Positions 29,605-40,184 of a stretch of 64,000 nucleotides of DNA are shown one piece after another (positions within the stretch are counted from its first letter, which is position 1; every line of letters starts with the position of its first letter). Origin of the DNA: Burkholderiaceae bacterium (GTDB lineage: Bacteria; Pseudomonadota; Gammaproteobacteria; Burkholderiales; Burkholderiaceae_C); contig JACSRM010000245.1 in assembly GCA_014879745.1 (NCBI GenBank), forward strand, positions 1-64,000, given 5' to 3'. Under the pieces are notes generated by a model that saw only the letters and a program-made list of their open reading frames with translations, was not told the DNA's origin and did not search any database. Made by a program: the position numbers and the translations under genes.

Positions 29605-30399
29605 ATGGATGCACAACATCGACTCTGGGTGCGCTTTCGCGCACCCGACGGCAGCGTCGGCTTCGGCACGCTGCAGGATGGGCAGATCGCCGAGCATCGC
29701 GGCGACATGTTCGCCGCGCCGCAGCCGACGGGGCGCTTCGTCGCGCTCGACGGCGTGAAGCTGCTGCGGCCGATGCAGCCGGGCAAGGTGCTCGCGCTGT
29801 GGAACAACTTCAAGGCGCTCGGCGACAAGCTCGGCCTTTCGGCTCCGCCCGAGCCGCTGTACTTCCTGAAGGCGCCGAATTCGTTCGCCGACCCGGGCGA
29901 CGCGATCGTGCAGCCGCGCGACAAGGGCAAGGTGATCTACGAAGGCGAACTCGCGATCGTGATCGGCCAGCGGGCCAGCGGCGTCGCCGAGGCGGACGCG
30001 ATGGCGCATGTCTTCGGCTACACCTGCGTCAACGACGTGACCGCGGTCGAGCTTCTGAACCGCGACCCGACGTTTGCGCAGTGGACGCGCGCCAAGGGCA
30101 TGGACGGCTTCTGCCCGCTCGGGCCGGCGATCGCGACCGGCCTCGATGCCGCCAGGCTCGTCGTGCGCACGACCTTGAACGGCGAGCTGCGCCAGGAGTT
30201 TCCGATCAGCGATATGCGCTTCTCGGTCGCTCAGCTCGTGAGCCTGATCTCGCACGATATGACGCTCGATGCGGGCGACGCGATCCTGTGCGGCACCTCG
30301 CTCGGCGTCGGTTCGATGAAGCCCGGCAGCGAGGTCTCGATCGAGATCGACGGCATCGGCTCGCTCGCCAATCGCTACGTCGCGCGCGACCTCACTTGA
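29605..30399 (+). CDS. Fumarylacetoacetate hydrolase family protein
   Basis: YEGELAIVIGQRASGV; VFGYTCVNDVTA; LCGTSLGVG. Confidence 0.93.
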   Translation: MDAQHRLWVRFRAPDGSVGFGTLQDGQIAEHRGDMFAAPQPTGRFVALDGVKLLRPMQPGKVLALWNNFKALGDKLGLSAPPEPLYFLKAPNSFADPGDAIVQPRDKGKVIYEGELAIVIGQRASGVAEADAMAHVFGYTCVNDVTAVELLNRDPTFAQWTRAKGMDGFCPLGPAIATGLDAARLVVRTTLNGELRQEFPISDMRFSVAQLVSLISHDMTLDAGDAILCGTSLGVGSMKPGSEVSIEIDGIGSLANRYVARDLT

Positions 30400-31588
30400 C
30401 GAGCATGACCGGCACCGTCGCCTGCGCGACGGTCGATTGCGCGACCGATCCGATCAATGCCGCAGTGTGCGTGCCGAGACCGCGGGTGCCCATCACGATC
30501 AGGTCCGCCCCGATCCGCTCGGCCAGTTCGGCGATCACCGTACCCGGATCGCCGACCCGCCGGTGCACCTGATGCGCGAAGCCGGCTTCGTCGAGCCTTG
30601 CCCGCACCGGTGACAACGCCTCTTCGCTGCGCTCCTGGTAGTACTCGTCGATCGTCTTGCCGGCGATGAAGGTCGATACGTCGCGCGGCAGCGGGCGCTG
30701 CACGTTGACGACGTGCAGCTCGACGCCATCCGGCTCGCGCAGGTCGCGCCGCAGTTCGATCACATGGGCCGTCGCGCGCCGGCAAGACTCCGAGCCGTCC
30801 GCCGCCAGCAGCAGGCGCCGCAGGCCGACGGGGGCACGCGCCGCCGCGACGCCCGGGACCGGCACGGCCCTGGCCCTGCGCCGTGTCGAGACCCACTTGC
30901 CGATCGCCAGCACGAGCAGCGCACCCGCCGCGCCCGCGCCGTAGCGCAGCGCGTCGGTGACGACGAGTTTCGGCATCGCCGATATCACATCCGGGCGCGC
31001 GACGGCCGGGTCGGTCACGACCATCGTCCCGGCGATCCAGCCGAGCAGCATGCCGCCGAGCGTGACGACGATCGGAAAGCGGTCCATCAGCTTGATCACC
31101 ATCTGACTGCCCCAGACGATGATCGGAATGCTGACGAGTACGCCGAAGATCACGAGCACCATGCCGTGGCCGTGCCCCGACGCCTCGGCGGCGCCGGCAA
31201 TCGCGATCACGTTGTCGATGCTCATCACGAGGTCGGCGACGATGACGGTCTTGACCGCGCCCCACAGCCTCTCGCTGCCCTCGATATTGCCGTGCGCGTC
31301 GTCGTGCTCGGGCAGCAGCAGCTTGACGCCGATCCAGACCAGCAGCAGCGCGCCGACGATCTTGAGAAACGGAATCGCGAGCAGCTGCAGCGCGAAGAAG
31401 ATGAGGACGATGCGCAGCACGATCGCACCCGCCGTTCCCCACAGGATGCCGCGCAGGCGCTGCTTGGGCGGCAGCTTGCGGCAGGCGAGCGCGATGACGA
31501 CCGCGTTGTCGCCGCCGAGCAGGATGTCGATCATGATGATCTGGCCGACCGCGATCCAGAACTCGGGTGTCGAAAGCATGTGGGCCAT
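30392..31588 (-). CDS. TerC-family (YjbE-type) membrane protein fused to C-terminal UspA domain
   Basis: Single ORF: DILLGGDNAVVIALACRKLP, VADLVMSIDNVIAIAGAAE; then LLLAADGSESCRRA...GADLIVMGTRGLGTHTAALIGSVAQ. Confidence 0.93.
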   Translation of the reverse strand: MAHMLSTPEFWIAVGQIIMIDILLGGDNAVVIALACRKLPPKQRLRGILWGTAGAIVLRIVLIFFALQLLAIPFLKIVGALLLVWIGVKLLLPEHDDAHGNIEGSERLWGAVKTVIVADLVMSIDNVIAIAGAAEASGHGHGMVLVIFGVLVSIPIIVWGSQMVIKLMDRFPIVVTLGGMLLGWIAGTMVVTDPAVARPDVISAMPKLVVTDALRYGAGAAGALLVLAIGKWVSTRRRARAVPVPGVAAARAPVGLRRLLLAADGSESCRRATAHVIELRRDLREPDGVELHVVNVQRPLPRDVSTFIAGKTIDEYYQERSEEALSPVRARLDEAGFAHQVHRRVGDPGTVIAELAERIGADLIVMGTRGLGTHTAALIGSVAQSTVAQATVPVMLVK

Positions 31589-31706
31589 GGGTCTTTGCTC
31601 GTGCTCGGCGCTGCGCAGAAGGTTGGGAAAGGGTACGGCGAAAGAGCGTTCGCGGTTCGGGCCGTGGGATTGCGTGCTGCGTCCGCCGCCGGCGCGATGC
31701 CTGCCG

Positions 31707-34550
31707 TCAGCTCAGCAACTGCCCGCCGCCGAAGCTCCCCTGGGTCGGTGCGGCCCCGCCGCGTTCGATGCGTACCGCGCAGTACTTCAGCTCGGGGATC
31801 TTCGCGAACGGGTCGAGGGCCGGATTGGTCAGCTTGTTGATCGCCGCCTCGTAGTAGCAAAACGGCACGAAGACGGCACCGCGCGGCGTGCCCGGCTCGG
31901 CGCGCGCGTAAAGGCTCACCCTGCCGCGGCGCGATTCGATGGTCACCACCTCACCCGGCCGGGCACCGAACGCCTCCAGGTCGAGCGGGTGGACGAGCAC
32001 CGTCGGGTCGGGCTCGATCGCATCGAGCACGCTCGCCCGCCGCGTCATGCTGCCGGTGTGCCAGTGCTCGAGCTGGCGGCCGGTGATGAGCACCATCGGA
32101 AACTCGGCATCGGGGCGCTCGGCGGCGGGAACGATATCGACCGGGACGAAGCGCGCCTTGCCCCCTTCACGCGGAAAGTCATCGACGAAGACGACCGGCT
32201 CGCCCGGATCGCCCTCCTTCGTGCAGGGATAGGTCACCGCATGCTCGCGCTCGAGGCGATCCCAGGTGATGCCGGCGATGCTCGGCATCGTATGGCGCAT
32301 CTCGTCGAATACCTCGCTCGCATCGCGATAGTTCCACGCCAGCCCGAGGCGGCGGCCGATCTGCTGGATGATCCACAGGTCCTGGCGCGCATCGCCGGGC
32401 GGCGTGATCGCCTGGCGCGCCATCTGCACCATGCGGTCGGTATTCGTGAAGGTCCCGGTCTTCTCGGGAAAGGCGCTCGCCGGCAGGATGACGTCGGCCA
32501 GATACGCCGTCTCGGTCAGGAAGATGTCCTGCACGACGAGGTGCTCCAGCATCGCCAGCGCCTCGCGGGCGTGGTTCGCATCGGGATCGGACATCGCCGG
32601 GTTCTCGCCCTGCACGAACATGCCGCGAATCTCGCCGCGCTTGGCGGCGTGCATGACCTCGACGACGGTCAGCCCGACCCGGTCGTCGAGCGTGCCGGCG
32701 GCGAGCCCCCAGGCGTGCTCGAAATGCGCGCGCACCTCGGGCCGGCTCACGTGCTGATAGTCGGGCAGCATCATCGGAATCAGCCCGGCATCCGACGCAC
32801 CCTGGACGTTGTTCTGCCCGCGCAGCGGATGCAGGCCCGTCCCCGGCCGCCCGATCTGGCCCGTCATCAGCGCCAGCGCGATCAGGCAACGCGCGTTGTC
32901 GGTGCCATGCACATGCTGGCTCACGCCCATGCCCCACAGGATCATCGAGGCTTTCGACGTGGCGTACAGCCGCGCGACGTAGCGCAGCGTCTCGGCGTCG
33001 ATGCCGCAGATCGGCGCCATCGCCTCCGGCGCATAGCGCTCGACGTTGCGCCGCAATTCGTCGAAGCCGATCGTGCGGCTCGCGATGAAGCCTTCGTCGG
33101 CGAGGCCCTCGGTGACGATGACATGCATCATCGCGTTGAGCATCGCGACATCGGTGGATGGCTTGAACTGCAGGAAGCGATGCGCATGGCGCGCCAGGTC
33201 CGGGCGCCGCGGATCGCAGACGATCAGCTTGGTTCCCGCCTTCACCGCATTCTTCAGGAAGGTCGCCGCGACCGGATGGTTCACCGTCGGGTTCGAGCCG
33301 ATCACGATCACGACCTCGGCCTTCGTCACGTCCATCACCGGGTTGCTCACCGCACCCGAGCCGATACCTTCGAGCAGCGCGACGACCGACGATGCATGGC
33401 ACAGCCGCGTGCAGTGATCGACGTTGTTGCTGCCAAAGCCGGTGCGCACGAGCTTCTGGAACAGATACGCCTCCTCGTTGCTGCCCTTGGCCGAGCCGAA
33501 CCCGGCGAGCGACCGCGGGCCATGCCGGTCGCGGATGGCCGCGAGCCGGCCGCCGGCAAGGTCGAGGGCCTCGTCCCACGTCGCCTCGCGAAAGATATCC
33601 AGCACGCGATTCGGGTCGATCGTGAAATCGCCGCGCTTGGGCGGCGCATCGCTGCGCCGGATGAGCGGCTTCGTCAGGCGCTGCGGATGGTGTGCATAGT
33701 CGAAGCCGTAGCGTCCCTTGACGCACAACCGCCCCTGGTTGGCCGGGCCCATGCGGCCCTCGGCGAAGACGATGCGGTTGTCCTTGACGTGATAGGTAAG
33801 CTGGCAGCCGACGCCGCAATACGGGCACACCGAAGGAACCTGCCTGTCCGGCACCTCGAGCGAGACGCCGCGCGCGGTCATCGAGGCATCGGTCCAGACC
33901 CTGTTCGCCAAGGCGCCGGTCGGACACGCCTGGACGCATTCGCCGCAGCCGACGCAGCTCGATGCGCCCATCGCATCGTCCATGTCGAACATGATCCGCA
34001 TCTCGGCGCCGCGCGCAGCGAGGCCGATGACGTCGTTGACCTGCTCGTCGCGGCAGGCTCGCAGGCAGCGCGTGCACTGGATGCAGGCCTCCAGATGCAC
34101 CGCCATCGCCGGGTGCGACAGGTCGGGCGGCGGCTGCACGCGCGGCGCGAAGCGCGGCTTGCCGACACCAAGCCGGGCAGCCCAGGTGTCGAGCTCGTTG
34201 TCGCGCGCGTAGGCCTGCGCCGGCATATCGGCGAGCAGCAATTCGAGCACGAGCCGCTGCGACTTGCGCGCGCGTTCGCTGCCGGTCGTGACCGTCATGC
34301 CATGGCCTGCCGTGCGGCAGCACGCCGGCGCGAGCACGCGTTCGCCTGCGATCTCGACGACGCAGGCGCGGCAGTTGCCGGCTTGCGCCAGCCCCGGCTT
34401 GTAGCAAAGGCGCGGTATCTCGACCCCCTCGCGGTCGGCAACGTCGATCAGCCGTTCGCCGCTTCGCGCCTGCACCTCGCGGCCGTCGAGCATGAAGCTG
34501 ATCGCCGGCGCATCGGGCGCCGCCGCCTGCCAGGGCACGCGCGCATTCAT
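31707..34550 (-). CDS. fdsA: NAD-dependent formate dehydrogenase alpha subunit (Mo/W-bisMGD)
   Basis: N-terminal 2Fe-2S and 4Fe-4S clusters, CPYCGVGCQLTYHV, VDHCTRLCHASSVVALL (Cys ligand). Confidence 0.95.
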   Translation of the reverse strand: MNARVPWQAAAPDAPAISFMLDGREVQARSGERLIDVADREGVEIPRLCYKPGLAQAGNCRACVVEIAGERVLAPACCRTAGHGMTVTTGSERARKSQRLVLELLLADMPAQAYARDNELDTWAARLGVGKPRFAPRVQPPPDLSHPAMAVHLEACIQCTRCLRACRDEQVNDVIGLAARGAEMRIMFDMDDAMGASSCVGCGECVQACPTGALANRVWTDASMTARGVSLEVPDRQVPSVCPYCGVGCQLTYHVKDNRIVFAEGRMGPANQGRLCVKGRYGFDYAHHPQRLTKPLIRRSDAPPKRGDFTIDPNRVLDIFREATWDEALDLAGGRLAAIRDRHGPRSLAGFGSAKGSNEEAYLFQKLVRTGFGSNNVDHCTRLCHASSVVALLEGIGSGAVSNPVMDVTKAEVVIVIGSNPTVNHPVAATFLKNAVKAGTKLIVCDPRRPDLARHAHRFLQFKPSTDVAMLNAMMHVIVTEGLADEGFIASRTIGFDELRRNVERYAPEAMAPICGIDAETLRYVARLYATSKASMILWGMGVSQHVHGTDNARCLIALALMTGQIGRPGTGLHPLRGQNNVQGASDAGLIPMMLPDYQHVSRPEVRAHFEHAWGLAAGTLDDRVGLTVVEVMHAAKRGEIRGMFVQGENPAMSDPDANHAREALAMLEHLVVQDIFLTETAYLADVILPASAFPEKTGTFTNTDRMVQMARQAITPPGDARQDLWIIQQIGRRLGLAWNYRDASEVFDEMRHTMPSIAGITWDRLEREHAVTYPCTKEGDPGEPVVFVDDFPREGGKARFVPVDIVPAAERPDAEFPMVLITGRQLEHWHTGSMTRRASVLDAIEPDPTVLVHPLDLEAFGARPGEVVTIESRRGRVSLYARAEPGTPRGAVFVPFCYYEAAINKLTNPALDPFAKIPELKYCAVRIERGGAAPTQGSFGGGQLLS

Positions 34551-36316
34551 TGGCCTTTCTCCAATTCGAGTTCATGTCCGAAATACCGGACGACGCAGTC
34601 GACCGGATTGGGCGCCGCCTGCCCAAGACCGCAGATCGAGGCGTCGCGCATCACCTGCGACAGATCGGCGAGCAACGGCAGATCCCAGCGCGGCCCGGCG
34701 ATCAGCGCCGACGCCTTGGCGGTGCCGTTGCGGCACGGCGTGCACTGGCCGCACGATTCGTGAGCGAAGAAATGCATCATGTTGCGCGCCGCGTCCATCG
34801 CGCGGTCGCGGTCGGAAAGGATGATCACGCCGGCCGAGCCGATGAAGCAGCCGTAGGGCTGCAGCGTATCGAAGTCGAGCGGCACGTCGCCCATCGCCGC
34901 CGGCAGGATGCCGCCCGACGCCCCGCCCGGCAGGTAGGCATAGAACGCGTGTCCGTCCTGCATGCCGCCGCAATACTCGGCGATCAGCTCGCGCACCGTG
35001 ATACCGGCCGGTGCGAGCTTCACGCCCGGATACTTCACCCGCCCCGAGACCGAGAACGACCGCAAGCCCTTGCGGCCGTGCCGGCCGTGCGAGGCGAACC
35101 ATGCGGCGCCCTTCTCGACGATCTCGCGCACCCAGTACAGCGTCTCGAGGTTGTGCTCGAGCGTCGGCCGGCCGAAGAGGCCGACCTGCGCGACATACGG
35201 CGGCCGCAGGCGCGGCATGCCGCGCTTGCCCTCGATCGATTCGATCATCGCCGACTCTTCGCCGCAGATATAGGCCCCCGCGCCGCGCCGCAGGAAGATC
35301 TCCGGCATCGCGGGGTGCGGCGGCTTCGCGCGAAGCGACGCCAGTTCGCGCTCGAGCATCGCGCGGCAGGCGTGGTACTCGTCGCGCAGATAGATGTAGA
35401 CCGCCGCCGCGTCGACCGCCCAGGCGGCGATCAGCATGCCTTCGAGGAAGCGGTGCGGATCGCCCTCGAGATAGCGCCGGTCCTTGAAGGTGCCGGGCTC
35501 GCCTTCGTCGATATTGATCGCCACCAGGCGCGGCGCGGGTTCGGCCCGCACGATGCTCCATTTGCGGCCGGCCGAGAAGCCCGCACCGCCCAGCCCGCGC
35601 AGGCCCGAGCCGGACAGCACCTCGATGATGTCTTCGACCCTGTGCACGCCGGCGGCGCACGCTGCGAGAAGCACGTAGCCGCCACCCGCTTCATATGCCT
35701 CGCGGTCGACATAGGCCTCGGGAGAGGCCGTCGTGCAGCCGGCGGCGACGGCGGCCTGCACGCGCTCGAGGGTCGCATTCGGAATCGGATGCTGGCCGAC
35801 GACGGCCGCCGGCGCCTGCTCGCAGCGGCCGATGCACGGCGCGGCGATGACGCGCACGTCGGCGCCGAGAACCGCCGGCAGTCGCGCAAGCAGATCCTGC
35901 GCACCCTGCATCGCACACGACAGGCTCTCGCAGACGCGCACCGTGAGCATCGGCGGCGCGGCGTCGCCCTCGCGAACGACATCGAAATGGTGATAGAAGG
36001 TCGCGACCTCGTAGACCTCGCTCTGCGCGAGACGCAGTTCGTGCGCGAGCGCCGCCAGATGGTCGGCCGACAAGTGGCCGAAGCGGTCCTGCAGCCGGTG
36101 CAGGTATTCGATCAGCAGATCGCGCCGGCGCGGTGCCGCGCCGAGCAATTCACGCACCGTGGCAAGCGCCTCGACGCTTGCGCGGCGTCCCCGCAGCGCT
36201 TCGCGCTTGCGCTCGCGCGTCAGCGCCGCACCATTCTGGCGCCCCGTCGATGGGCGGCCGGTGCTTCGATCCGGTACCTTGGCGGGCGCAGCGATCGTCG
36301 TCTCCTTCGTCGTCAT
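34547..36316 (-). CDS. fdsB: NAD-dependent formate dehydrogenase, NuoE-NuoF fusion (FdsG+FdsB)
   Basis: NuoE-like EVYEVATFYHHF...; NuoF-like SGLRGLGGAGFSAGRKW, INIDEGEPGTFKDR, ESCGQCTPCRNGT. Confidence 0.93.
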   Translation of the reverse strand: MTTKETTIAAPAKVPDRSTGRPSTGRQNGAALTRERKREALRGRRASVEALATVRELLGAAPRRRDLLIEYLHRLQDRFGHLSADHLAALAHELRLAQSEVYEVATFYHHFDVVREGDAAPPMLTVRVCESLSCAMQGAQDLLARLPAVLGADVRVIAAPCIGRCEQAPAAVVGQHPIPNATLERVQAAVAAGCTTASPEAYVDREAYEAGGGYVLLAACAAGVHRVEDIIEVLSGSGLRGLGGAGFSAGRKWSIVRAEPAPRLVAINIDEGEPGTFKDRRYLEGDPHRFLEGMLIAAWAVDAAAVYIYLRDEYHACRAMLERELASLRAKPPHPAMPEIFLRRGAGAYICGEESAMIESIEGKRGMPRLRPPYVAQVGLFGRPTLEHNLETLYWVREIVEKGAAWFASHGRHGRKGLRSFSVSGRVKYPGVKLAPAGITVRELIAEYCGGMQDGHAFYAYLPGGASGGILPAAMGDVPLDFDTLQPYGCFIGSAGVIILSDRDRAMDAARNMMHFFAHESCGQCTPCRNGTAKASALIAGPRWDLPLLADLSQVMRDASICGLGQAAPNPVDCVVRYFGHELELEKGQ

Positions 36317-36358
36317 GCCGGATCTTCGAATCCAGTTCGCGCGCGAACGCCTTGCGGC

Positions 36359-37606
36359 TCAGATCACCCTCGCGGCGCGCAGCGCGCCGATCTCGGCGGC
36401 CGAATAGCCGAGCTGTGCCATCACTTCGTCGGTGTGCTCGCCCAGCAGCGGCGAGCGCTTGACCTCGGTCGCGCTGTCGGAGAGCTTGATCGGGTTGCCG
36501 ACGGAGAGGTAGGTGCCGCGCGTCGGATGATCGACCTCGACGATCGTGCCGGTCGCGCGCAGGCCCTCGTCTTCGGCGATCTCCTTCATCGACAGGATCG
36601 GGCCGCACGGAATGTCGAATTCGTTCAAGATCGCCATCGCCTCGAACTTCGTCTTCGTCATCGTCCACTCCTCGATGCGGGCGAAGATCGACTTCAGGTG
36701 CTTCAGGCGCGCCGCAGGCTTGGCGTACTCGGGGTCGGTGATCCAGCCCTCCTCGCCGATGACCTTGCAGATCGCCGGCCAGACGGCCGCCTGCGTGATG
36801 AAGTAGATGTAGGCGTTCGGGTCGGTCTCGAAGCCCTTGCACTTCAGAATCCAGCCCGGCTGGCCGCCGCCCGAAGCATTGCCGGCACGCGGCACGCTAT
36901 CGCCGAAGTGGCCGTACGGATACTGCGGATACTCGTGCAGCGTCCCGGTGCGGGCGAGGCGCTGCTGGTCGCGCAGCTTCACGCGGCACAGGTTCAACAC
37001 CGAATCCTGCATCGGCGCGAGCACCTTCTGGCCGCGGCCTGTCGTGTTGCGCTGGTAGAGCGCGGCGACGATGCCGAGCGCGAGGTGCAGCCCGGTGCCC
37101 GAGTCGCCGATCTGGGCGCCGGTGACGAGCGGCGGGCCGTCGTCGAAGCCGGTCGTCGACGCCGCCCCGCCGGCGCACTGGGCGACGTTCTCGTAGACCT
37201 TGCAGTCGGCGTACTTACCGGGGCCGAAGCCCTTGACCGACGCGACGATCATGCGCGGGTTGAGGGCATGGATGTGCTCCCACGTGAAGCCCATGCGGTC
37301 GAGCGCGCCGGGGGCGAAATTCTCGACGAGCACGTCGCAGGTCTTGATGAGGCGATCGACGACCTCCTTGCCCTTCGGATCCTTCGTGTTGACGGTGATC
37401 GAGCGCTTGTTGTGGTTGAGCATCGTGAAGTAGAGGCTGTCGACGTCCGGGATGTCGCGCAGCTGGCCGCGCGTCGCGTCGCCCTCGCCCGCCTTCTCGA
37501 CCTTGATCACGTCGGCCCCGAACCACGCCAGCAACTGGGTGCAGGTCGGGCCGGACTGCACGTGCGTGAAGTCCAGGATGCGCACGCCATCGAGTGCCTT
37601 GCTCAC
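36359..37606 (-). CDS. frc: Formyl-CoA:oxalate CoA-transferase
   Basis: [33 protein letters not shown]...; [19 protein letters not shown]; close to the remembered Oxalobacter Frc pattern. Confidence 0.93.
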   Translation of the reverse strand: MSKALDGVRILDFTHVQSGPTCTQLLAWFGADVIKVEKAGEGDATRGQLRDIPDVDSLYFTMLNHNKRSITVNTKDPKGKEVVDRLIKTCDVLVENFAPGALDRMGFTWEHIHALNPRMIVASVKGFGPGKYADCKVYENVAQCAGGAASTTGFDDGPPLVTGAQIGDSGTGLHLALGIVAALYQRNTTGRGQKVLAPMQDSVLNLCRVKLRDQQRLARTGTLHEYPQYPYGHFGDSVPRAGNASGGGQPGWILKCKGFETDPNAYIYFITQAAVWPAICKVIGEEGWITDPEYAKPAARLKHLKSIFARIEEWTMTKTKFEAMAILNEFDIPCGPILSMKEIAEDEGLRATGTIVEVDHPTRGTYLSVGNPIKLSDSATEVKRSPLLGEHTDEVMAQLGYSAAEIGALRAARVI

Positions 37607-37791
37607 TTCGTCTCTCCTTGGTTGATCGATTTCTCGTTGCCACCGGCTCGCGCTTCAGCGGCGCGCCACTTCCGCGCGGCGGAAGGCTTCGATTATGTTG
37701 TGATTCACACGGCGAGCGCGCCGCCCGCGGCTTGACCGCGGTGCAAGAGCGAGATACCGCGCGGCCCGCGGCGGCGTGCCTTTGGCTCGCG

Positions 37792-38607
37792 TCAACGGTC
37801 GCGCTGGTTCATCGCGCGCAGGCGGTTGTCGATCCCCGTCACGCCGACAACGGCGGCGGCGACGCGCTCGGCCTCGGCGCGCTCGCTCGCATCGAGGACG
37901 ATGCCGCTCAAGCGCACGAGGCCACGCGCGGCTTCGATCGTCACGTTGACGCCGGCCGTCGCCGGGTTGTCGCGCAGCGCGGCGCGGACGTGGGCGCTGA
38001 GCGCGAGGCCGAGCAGCCGGGTGCGCGACGCCTCGGTCTCGGCGAACTCGGGCCGCCCGAGCAGGCCGATGATCTGCTGCACGCAGGTCTCCACCGTCAG
38101 GCGGTCGGTGTTGAGCACCATGTCGAAGAGCACCGGCTCCTTCCACTTGACGCCGAACTGCTCGTGCATCCGCGTCGCGTTGGCCTGGTCGCTGCGCTCG
38201 ATCTCCTTCTCGGCGGCGTCCCGGTCGTCGGTGTCGAGTTGCTGCATCAGCCACTGCACGCGCTTGTCGAACGGTCGCATGATGCGGATGCACGGCACAT
38301 GCTGTACCGGATGCAGCAGCAAGGTTGCGCCCCAGCCGCGGATGACGACATTGCCCTTCGCGGCAGCGTCGAGCACTTCGCGCGCGGTGTAGACGGCCAT
38401 CGCCTGGCGATCGGCGCGCAGCCGCTCGATCGGCCCGGCCTTGCCGCTGCGCAGCCGGTTGATGAGGCTCTTCGAGACGTGCATCTTCTCGGCGACCTGC
38501 TGCGCCACCTCGTGCTGCAGCGTGTCGATGCCGAGTTCGCGCGCGAGTTGCAAGGCGATATCCTCGGCGAGCGACCCCATCCCCTGGGTCAGTGCGATGA
38601 CGGGCAT
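37792..38607 (-). CDS. Cytidylate-kinase-like protein with C-terminal BON domain
   Basis: N-terminal P-loop-kinase-like VIALTQGMGSLAEDIALQLARELG; C-terminal BON-like NVTIEAARGLVRLSGIVLDASERAEAERVAAAVVGVTGIDNRL. Confidence 0.83.
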   Translation of the reverse strand: MPVIALTQGMGSLAEDIALQLARELGIDTLQHEVAQQVAEKMHVSKSLINRLRSGKAGPIERLRADRQAMAVYTAREVLDAAAKGNVVIRGWGATLLLHPVQHVPCIRIMRPFDKRVQWLMQQLDTDDRDAAEKEIERSDQANATRMHEQFGVKWKEPVLFDMVLNTDRLTVETCVQQIIGLLGRPEFAETEASRTRLLGLALSAHVRAALRDNPATAGVNVTIEAARGLVRLSGIVLDASERAEAERVAAAVVGVTGIDNRLRAMNQRDR

Positions 38608-38624
38608 GTCGGCCTCCTTGCGTT

Positions 38625-40154
38625 TCAGTCGATCGGCCGCTGGGCGGCAAGCTCATCGACCTTGGGCTGGCGCACGATCGCGATCGCCTTCGCGATCAGC
38701 GGCCACAGCAGCATGACGAGGGCGAGCGTCGTGATCGAGCCGACGAGCCAGTTCGACCACATGATCGACAAGTCGCCCTGCGACATCAACATCGACTGGC
38801 GGAACGAATCCTCCGCCTTGTCGCCCAGCACGAGGGCGAGGACGAGCGGCGCGAGCGGATAGTCGAGCTTCTTGAAGACGTAGCCGACGATGCCGAAGCC
38901 GAGCATGAACCAGACGTCGAGCATCGCATTGGCGACGGTGTAGGCACCGATCGCGCAGATCACGATGATGACCGGCGCGATGATCGAGAACGGGATGCGC
39001 AGGATCGATGCGAACAGCGGCACCGTCGAGAGGACGACGACGAGGCCGACGACGTTGCCGAGATACATGCTCGCGATCAGGCCCCAGACGAAATCCTTCT
39101 GCTCGACGAAGAGGAGCGGCCCCGGCTGCAGGCCCCAGATCAGCAGTCCGCCGAGCAGGACGGCCGCCGTCGGCGAGCCCGGAATGCCGAGGGCGAGCAT
39201 CGGCAGCAGCGCGCTCGTCCCGGCGGCGTGGGCCGCCGTCTCGGGGGCGATCACGCCCTCGATCTCGCCGGTGCCGAATTTCGAGCCATTGCGCGACATC
39301 TTCTTCGCGAGGCCGTAGCTCATGAACGAGGCCGGCGTCGCGCCGCCCGGCGTGATGCCCATCCAGATGCCGACGAGCGCGCTGCGCAGCGACGTGATCC
39401 AGAACTGCGGCAGCGTCTTCCACGTCTCCCAGACGACCTTCGGATTGATGCGCGCCGTCTTGCCGGAAAACTTCAGCCCCTCCTCCATCGACAGCAGGAT
39501 CTCGCCGATGCCAAAGAGGCCGATCACCGCGATCAGGAAATCGAAGCCGCGCATCAGGTTGTGAAAGCCGAAGGTCAGGCGCAGCTTGCCGGTGACGGTG
39601 TCGAGCCCGACCGACGCGAGGGCGAAGCCGAGTGCCATCGAGATCAGGATCTTGAACGGCGAGCCCTTGCCCATGCCGACGAAGCTGCAGAACGTCAGCA
39701 GGTAAACCGAGAAGAACTCGGGCGATCCGAACCGGAGCGCGAAATTCGCGACCAGCGGCGCGAGGAAGGTGATCATCAGCACGGCGATGAAGGCGCCGAC
39801 GAACGACGACGTGAAGGCTGCCGTCAGCGCCTGCCCGGCCTGCGCGCGCTGCGCCATCGGATAGCCGTCGAAGGTCGTCGCGACCGACCACGGCTCGCCC
39901 GGGATATTGAAGAGGATCGACGTGATCGCGCCGCCGAAGAGCGCCCCCCAGTAAATGCACGACAGCATCACGATCGCCGACGTCGGCGGCATCGAGAATG
40001 TCAGCGGCAGCAGGATCGCGACGCCGTTGGCGCCGCCGAGCCCGGGCAGGACGCCGATCAGCACCCCGAGGACGATGCCGACGAACATCAGCCCGAGATT
40101 GGCCGGCGTCAGGATGACGGCGAAGCCCGACAGCAGTGAACCGAGCGCTTCCAT
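38625..40154 (-). CDS. tctA: Tripartite tricarboxylate transporter permease TctA family
   Basis: GVLIGVLPGLGGANGVAILLPLTF; IPGEPWSVATTFDGYPMA; GITPGGATPASFMSYG. Confidence 0.95.
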   Translation of the reverse strand: MEALGSLLSGFAVILTPANLGLMFVGIVLGVLIGVLPGLGGANGVAILLPLTFSMPPTSAIVMLSCIYWGALFGGAITSILFNIPGEPWSVATTFDGYPMAQRAQAGQALTAAFTSSFVGAFIAVLMITFLAPLVANFALRFGSPEFFSVYLLTFCSFVGMGKGSPFKILISMALGFALASVGLDTVTGKLRLTFGFHNLMRGFDFLIAVIGLFGIGEILLSMEEGLKFSGKTARINPKVVWETWKTLPQFWITSLRSALVGIWMGITPGGATPASFMSYGLAKKMSRNGSKFGTGEIEGVIAPETAAHAAGTSALLPMLALGIPGSPTAAVLLGGLLIWGLQPGPLLFVEQKDFVWGLIASMYLGNVVGLVVVLSTVPLFASILRIPFSIIAPVIIVICAIGAYTVANAMLDVWFMLGFGIVGYVFKKLDYPLAPLVLALVLGDKAEDSFRQSMLMSQGDLSIMWSNWLVGSITTLALVMLLWPLIAKAIAIVRQPKVDELAAQRPID

Positions 40155-40184
40155 CGGCCGGGTATCGTGGGCTTTGGCCGGCGC

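Noticed and set aside
31119-34763. 1214-aa plus-strand ORF
   Set aside because: Shadow of fdsA and TerC-UspA; no conserved motif.
37669-37685. Small inverted repeat CTTCCGC-gcg-GCGGAAG upstream of frc
   Set aside because: Only 7 bp in GC-rich DNA; cannot be distinguished from chance without conservation or expression data.
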